Assembly: GCA_017433905.1 (NCBI GenBank)
Contig: JAFRGI010000014.1
Location: 1 to 37,104 of the forward strand
Length of the DNA: 37,104 nt
From: Ruminococcus sp.
Lineage (GTDB): Bacteria > Bacillota > Clostridia > Oscillospirales > Acutalibacteraceae
Direction: 5' to 3'
Numbering within the stretch: position 1 is the stretch's first letter; the number at the start of each line of letters is the position of its first letter. Both the position numbers and the translations under genes were made by a program. Of the stretch, positions 33,366-37,104 are shown piece by piece. Below the pieces are notes generated by a model that ran no database searches, had not been told where the DNA came from, and saw only the letters and a program-made list of their open reading frames with translations.

Positions 33366-33394
33366 ATTATATCATACAACCAAAATGTTGTAAA
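33366..33394 (-). promoter_or_regulatory. Promoter of the DUF308-like gene with palindrome
   Basis: Minus strand: TTTACA (33389-33394), 17 bases, TATAAT (33366-33371). TACAAC-CAAAAT-GTTGTA (33375-33392) is a perfect 6-bp inverted repeat over the spacer and part of the -35. Confidence 0.7.
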
Positions 33395-33475
33395 TAGTCG
33401 GCGATGATTTTGATATGTTGGACAGCCGAAATTCATCGCTGATTTTTTTTCTGAATGCCGCAGGTGATTTGTTTA

Positions 33476-33504
33476 TTGACAATTACGCAAAAAGGGGATA
33501 TAAT
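33476..33504 (+). promoter_or_regulatory. Promoter of the gene at 33555
   Basis: TTGACA (33476-33481), 17 bases, TATAAT (33499-33504). Full consensus. Confidence 0.85.
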
Positions 33505-33554
33505 AATACAGATTTTGGCTTAACAGCTGTTTTTAATACAAGAAGGAGTTTTTT

Positions 33555-34595
33555 ATGAGAAAAAAAATATGCACGATTTTGTGTGCAGGACTGTTGATTT
33601 CTGCGGTACTCATTTCGTTGTTTTATTTCATTTTTCTGAAACCGATGGCGCATTATGATATTTCATTAGCGCCTGTTGACGCGGACAATGTATACCACAA
33701 TACTATAGTTGACAACGGATCGAGCTTAGTGCAGATCGGTGAGACATTGTATTATAATTACGGAAACGGCGATGGATTTCGGTACGGAACCTATGAAATT
33801 ACGGAAAGCACGACAAGACGCGTTTATTGGAAAGGTCCTTCGCTTTCCCCGGAAAATACCGATTTGGATAATGTTTACGACGGAAGCATTGCCAAGGATA
33901 TAGAAACGTACCTGGATGTTTCGACCGGTGAATGGTATCATGTGGATTCCGGTATCCCGCAGGAGCTGAAGCCCTGTGACAGCTTTGCGGTCAGGGGCGT
34001 GTGGTATTTTAACACGCTGGGTGACCATCAGGCGTTGTACCGTATGCAGGGAGACGAGCCGCAGCTGCTCGTTTCTGCCGACGAGCTGGGAGAATCCGGG
34101 ATGCCCAAGCATCAATACATTGACGACAAATATATGTATTATATATCGGAGCGCGACGGCATTTGCAGGGTTTCGTTCGACGAGGGTGTCAAGCAGTCCG
34201 TTTATTTTGACGAGCCGGGATACGGAGAAAATGCAGTTTCCAAGATCCGGTCTCTGCTCGCAAAGGACGGAAGCGCGTATTATCTCGTCGGCTCATCGGA
34301 TATCTATGAAACCCATTTTAAGAGCGGCACCACCACGCTGCTGTATCATTCCGATGATTATATTTCCTGTGTCAATATGTTGGGCGACACGCTGTTTATC
34401 AGTGACAATTCAGCCAAAGGCGGTATCCATACCGTGTCTGTGACAAATCGCAGGCAAGCGTATCTGCTGACCAATAACGCCCGGGTAAAGGAAATCTATT
34501 TGCTGGACAGCGAATATGTCTATTATAACGATTATCATGACAACCTATTCCGCATCAATCGCTACACAAAGGAAATTGAAAAGGTTTTCGGTTAA
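33555..34595 (+). CDS. Membrane-anchored extracellular protein with propeller-like repeats
   Basis: The 346-residue protein has an N-terminal anchor (MRKKICTILCAGLLISAVLISLFYFIFL, about 7-28) and a large outer domain. The outer part has repeated blades of the form 'short name, then YYI/YYL, then turn with D or N' (ETLYYNYGNG, DKYMYYISERDGICRV, GSAYYLVGSSDIYE, DTLFISDNSAKGGIH, EYVYYNDYHDNLFRI), typical of the DUF5050-type beta-propeller-like fold. No catalytic motif is visible. AAGGAG lies six to seven bases before the ATG. It is a single-gene unit with consensus promoter and terminator. The propeller call is by pattern only. Confidence 0.72.
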   Translation: MRKKICTILCAGLLISAVLISLFYFIFLKPMAHYDISLAPVDADNVYHNTIVDNGSSLVQIGETLYYNYGNGDGFRYGTYEITESTTRRVYWKGPSLSPENTDLDNVYDGSIAKDIETYLDVSTGEWYHVDSGIPQELKPCDSFAVRGVWYFNTLGDHQALYRMQGDEPQLLVSADELGESGMPKHQYIDDKYMYYISERDGICRVSFDEGVKQSVYFDEPGYGENAVSKIRSLLAKDGSAYYLVGSSDIYETHFKSGTTTLLYHSDDYISCVNMLGDTLFISDNSAKGGIHTVSVTNRRQAYLLTNNARVKEIYLLDSEYVYYNDYHDNLFRINRYTKEIEKVFG

Positions 34596-34607
34596 TCTGT
34601 TTGCTCC

Positions 34608-34650
34608 AAACGATCGGCTCCAGTGATTGGAAACCGGTCGTTTTTTTATT
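34608..34650 (+). terminator. Terminator of the propeller-like gene
   Basis: AAACGATCGG and CCGGTCGTTT form the stem (one G-T pair) with TTTTTATTTATTTT after it. Confidence 0.8.
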
Positions 34651-34687
34651 TATTTTTTGCACAGGCAGTATAGTTTTGAAAAAACAA

Positions 34688-34723
34688 CCGGGTATTCCCG
34701 ATAGGACAACGGAAATACCCGGC
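34688..34723 (-). terminator. Terminator of leuA
   Basis: Minus strand: CCGGGTATT and AATACCCGG form a perfect 9-bp stem followed by TTGTTTTTTC. Confidence 0.82.
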
Positions 34724-34782
34724 TTTTGTGTTTATTGGAGCGTTTGAGGTTTGATACTCCTTCCCTGGTATTAGCCGGAGTT

Positions 34783-36459
34783 TTATGCCTCTGCGCGGTT
34801 AATTGCGTTGAGCACACCGAGTACCGAGGAGACGTTCACGTTGGCGTCCATGCCGATGCCAAAAATATGCTGACCGTTGGGGGCGCGTAATTCAATGTAG
34901 GATACCGCTTTGGAGTCGGACCCTTGAGAAATGGCGTGCTGGCTGTAGGAAATAAGCTCATACTGATCAATGCCAACGGATTGCAGCGCGTGGAAGAAAG
35001 CGTCGATCGGACCGTTGCCCGTGCCCTGCAGCTGCACTTCGCTGCCGCCGTCTATGCGCATTCTTCCCTTGAAGTGGACGTAATCCCTGCCGGATTCGCT
35101 TTCCTCATAAATCTTTCTTCTGGTGAGGGCGTATTTCATGGGGTGTTCGAGGTAATTCTGCGCAAATACCTCCATCAATTCCTTCGGGACCAGCTCGCGC
35201 TCGAGTTCCTCGCATTTCTTTTGTACCAGTCTGGAAAATTCGGGATGCATACGCTTGGGCAGATCGTAGCCGAAATGGTGGCTCATGACGAACGCAGCGC
35301 CGCCCTTGCCGGACTGGGAATTGATGCGGATGATTGGCTCATATTCCCTGCCAACATCCGCGGGGTCGATTGGTAGGTAGGGAATTTCCCAATACTCCGT
35401 GCCGGTCTCTTTCATATATTGGTAGCCTTTGTTGATTGCGTCCTGATGCGAACCGGAAAAAGCGGTGAATACCAGATCGCCGATGTACGGATGACGCGGA
35501 TCAATCGTCATGTTGGTGCAGTGCTCGTAGATATCGCGCAGTTTGGGGAGATTCGAAAAATCAAGCTTGGGATCAACACCCTGCGTGTACATATTCAGCC
35601 CCATCGTAACGATGTCCATGTTGCCCGTTCTCTCGCCGTTGCCAAACAGCGTGCCCTCTACGCGCTCTGCACCCGCAAGAAGAGCCAGCTCGCCTGCTGC
35701 AACGCCGCAGCCGCGGTCGTTGTGCGGATGAACGCTGATGATCGCTGCCTCGCGGTTTTTGAGGTGACGGATGAAGTACTCAATCTGATCGGCGTAGGTG
35801 TTGGGCGTGCACATCTCGACGGTATTCGGCAGATTGAGAATAACCGGATTTTCTTTGGTGGAGCCGAGAGCTTCTATCACGCGGTCACAGATGACAACCG
35901 CGTTGTCGGGTTCGGTGCCGCTGAAGCTTTCGGGTGAATATTCAAAGCGGATATTTGTGTCTCCTGTATAGTCGTCGGTCAACTTTTTGATTAATTTTGC
36001 TCCCTCGACCGCAATATCTATGACGCCCTGCATGTCGGTTTTGAATACCACCTTGCGCTGCAGCGTCGAGGTGGAATTGTAAAAGTGAATGATGACGTTT
36101 TTGGCTCCCCGGATCGCCGCAAAGGTTTTGCGAATCAGGTGTTCGCGCGCCTGCACCAAAACCTGAATGGTCACGTCGTCGGGAATATGGTTGTGCTCGA
36201 TCAGCTCACGGCAGATTTCATATTCAGTCTCCGAAGCGCTCGGAAAGCCGATCTCGATTTCTTTAAATCCCATATCGACGAGCGCGTGGAAAAACGCTAG
36301 CTTCTCGGGCAGTGTCATAGGGTCGATCAGCGCTTGGTTGCCGTCGCGCAAATCGACGCTGCACCAAATCGGCGCATGGTCAATTACCTGGTTCGGCCAC
36401 GTACGGTTGGGAAGATGAACTTGCTGAAAAGGAATATACTTTTGAAAAGATGGTTTCAT
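34783..36459 (-). CDS. leuA: 2-isopropylmalate synthase
   Basis: LeuA condenses 2-oxoisovalerate and acetyl-CoA, the first step of leucine synthesis. The 558-residue protein is the longer form. The metal- and substrate-binding CSVDLRDGNQALIDPM is near residues 33-48, FPSASETEYE follows, HPHNDRGCGVAAGELALLAGAERVEGTLFGNGERTGN holds the His pair that binds the divalent metal, and the C-terminal regulatory domain (from about 425) carries the leucine-binding fold. It ends with ELRAPNGQHIFGIGMDANVNVSSVLGVLNAINRAEA. Transcription is controlled by a T-box leader upstream. No other leu gene is in the window. Confidence 0.96.
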   Translation of the reverse strand: MKPSFQKYIPFQQVHLPNRTWPNQVIDHAPIWCSVDLRDGNQALIDPMTLPEKLAFFHALVDMGFKEIEIGFPSASETEYEICRELIEHNHIPDDVTIQVLVQAREHLIRKTFAAIRGAKNVIIHFYNSTSTLQRKVVFKTDMQGVIDIAVEGAKLIKKLTDDYTGDTNIRFEYSPESFSGTEPDNAVVICDRVIEALGSTKENPVILNLPNTVEMCTPNTYADQIEYFIRHLKNREAAIISVHPHNDRGCGVAAGELALLAGAERVEGTLFGNGERTGNMDIVTMGLNMYTQGVDPKLDFSNLPKLRDIYEHCTNMTIDPRHPYIGDLVFTAFSGSHQDAINKGYQYMKETGTEYWEIPYLPIDPADVGREYEPIIRINSQSGKGGAAFVMSHHFGYDLPKRMHPEFSRLVQKKCEELERELVPKELMEVFAQNYLEHPMKYALTRRKIYEESESGRDYVHFKGRMRIDGGSEVQLQGTGNGPIDAFFHALQSVGIDQYELISYSQHAISQGSDSKAVSYIELRAPNGQHIFGIGMDANVNVSSVLGVLNAINRAEA

Positions 36460-36487
36460 GACTATAACCTCCGGGATATTTTTGCAA

Positions 36488-36768
36488 CAAAAAAAGCCCC
36501 TAAAACAGCACAGGCTGCATTAAGGGACGATAAAAAACCGTGGTACCACCCAAATTCGGATATACGTTACCGTATATCCCTTACCGGCCTCTAACAAGGC
36601 CTCGACCGATAACGCCGTCACGCGTCGCACGCTACATATCACGAGCGAAACTCAGGGATGAGCTATACATATATACCGCAACGCTGTCTCGCACCGCCCG
36701 ACAGCTCTCTGTGCCCTTGGCATATATCTTGTTCCCGTCATCGTTTTTCAGGGGTTTCTGTTGTGATC
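36488..36768 (-). promoter_or_regulatory. T-box leader of leuA
   Basis: On the minus strand the canonical T-box GGGTGGTACCACG is at 36539-36551, followed by a terminator (CCCTTAATGCAGC...GCTGTTTTAGGGG, then T7, 36488-36529). A GGATATACG/CGTATATCC hairpin (36558-36579) is stem III-like. Stem I has GATGA/TCATC at its base and ATATATGCC/GGTATATAT above, with AGAGAG in the 5' side and a distal GGTGCGAGA region. A CUC (Leu codon) followed by A lies at 36660-36662 near the specifier loop. Uncharged tRNA-Leu should permit read-through into leuA. Confidence 0.92.
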
Positions 36769-36774
36769 GGTTCT

Positions 36775-36803
36775 ATTATATATATAGTTTGAAAAAAAGT
36801 CAA
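36775..36803 (-). promoter_or_regulatory. Promoter of the leuA T-box transcript
   Basis: Minus strand: TTGACT (36798-36803), 17 bases, TATAAT (36775-36780). Confidence 0.8.
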
Positions 36804-36836
36804 GTAAAAAATTCCTAAAAATTTCTCAAATAATCC

Positions 36837-36865
36837 TTGACAAATAAGAAAAAAAGAGATATAAT
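36837..36865 (+). promoter_or_regulatory. Upstream tandem promoter P1 of a ribosomal RNA operon
   Basis: TTGACA (36837-36842), 17 bases, TATAAT (36860-36865). Full consensus, 130 bases before the second promoter. Confidence 0.8.
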
Positions 36866-36972
36866 GGCTTTTAAGAAAGTAATTAATCCATTATTTTCCC
36901 GTGTAAAATAAGACACATTGTTTTTTCGTAAAAACAGCTCTGAAAAAAATAAAAAATTTTTTCAAAAAAGAG

Positions 36973-37001
36973 TTGACAAAGTGCGGAGGATGATGTATAA
37001 T
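36973..37001 (+). promoter_or_regulatory. Downstream tandem promoter P2 of a ribosomal RNA operon
   Basis: TTGACA (36973-36978), 17 bases, TATAAT (36996-37001), with A- and T-tracts just upstream (36940-36968) like an UP element. Confidence 0.85.
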
Positions 37002-37007
37002 AGCACT

Positions 37008-37104
37008 TGCGCTGCTGAGGTAAGGCGACCGCGAGAGCGGAGGTCGGAAAGCAGAAAAGCGCACAGGACCTTGAAAATTGAACAACGAAGCAAAGAAGAA
37101 CCCG
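37008..37104 (+). other. Leader of a 16S-type rRNA operon (incomplete)
   Basis: After P2 comes a hairpin-rich leader: GACCGC-GAGA-GCGGAGGTC inside a GCTG/CAG and GCGC outer pairing, then GACCTTGAAAATTGAACAAC, the sequence type that lies before 16S rRNA in Clostridia. The mature 16S start is not within the window. Confidence 0.7.

Overview
The window comes from a low-GC Gram-positive bacterium of the class Clostridia, most likely a gut Ruminococcaceae/Oscillospiraceae relative. The evidence is a secreted alpha-amylase ending in a dockerin, a SpoIIID sporulation regulator, a T-box in front of leuA, Firmicute-type sigma-A promoters (TTGACA-17-TATAAT) and strong GGAGG ribosome sites, and families typical of Clostridia (DUF6465, CpXC, DUF5684). 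The species cannot be fixed from this sequence. Most of the window is ordinary chromosome. No phage, insertion sequence, CRISPR array or tRNA gene was seen.

Layout. 1-1.9 kb: the end of an unknown gene, a small membrane protein and an Mrp/Nbp35 iron-sulfur carrier ATPase. 2.0-5.1 kb: a 992-residue GH13 alpha-amylase with two starch-binding-like modules and a dockerin. 5.2-9.8 kb: single genes with their own promoters (AEC transporter, Lys/Ala-rich DUF6465 protein, DUF2975 membrane protein, a hypothetical protein, a CpXC protein, a DUF1275 membrane protein). 9.9-10.8 kb: a small secreted orphan protein between two copies of an 81-bp non-coding direct repeat. 10.9-13.0 kb: citrate synthase and a flavin-reductase-like protein. 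13.2-21.9 kb: a complete arginine cluster, argG-argH-argC-argJ-argB-GNAT-argD-argF, behind an ARG-box-like operator. 22-24.6 kb: GtrA protein, a solitary 5S rRNA gene, an FkbM methyltransferase and a membrane protein. 24.7-28 kb: mgtE behind a structured leader, a DegT-type aminotransferase and spoIIID. 28.1-31.7 kb: a class I/II aminotransferase, then trpS overlapping a GT-C-like glycosyltransferase. 31.8-33.4 kb: a DUF308-like/DUF5684 membrane pair behind a long structured leader. 33.5-36.8 kb: a membrane-anchored propeller-like protein, then leuA under T-box control. 36.8-37.1 kb: two tandem strong promoters and a leader of the kind that precedes 16S rRNA; the window ends before the rRNA itself.

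How the genes work together. ArgJ recycles the acetyl group, ArgB/C/D build N-acetylornithine, ArgF makes citrulline and ArgG/H finish arginine, so the pathway from glutamate is complete except for carbamoyl phosphate supply. Citrate synthase can feed 2-oxoglutarate and glutamate into it. LeuA starts leucine synthesis and is read out by tRNA charging. The amylase points to starch breakdown on a cohesin-based complex. The least explained parts are the 81-bp repeat pair, the mgtE leader, the roughly 240-nt DUF308 leader, the extra acetyltransferase inside the arginine operon, and palindromes lying on promoter -35 elements. Every regulatory assignment here rests on inspection by eye.
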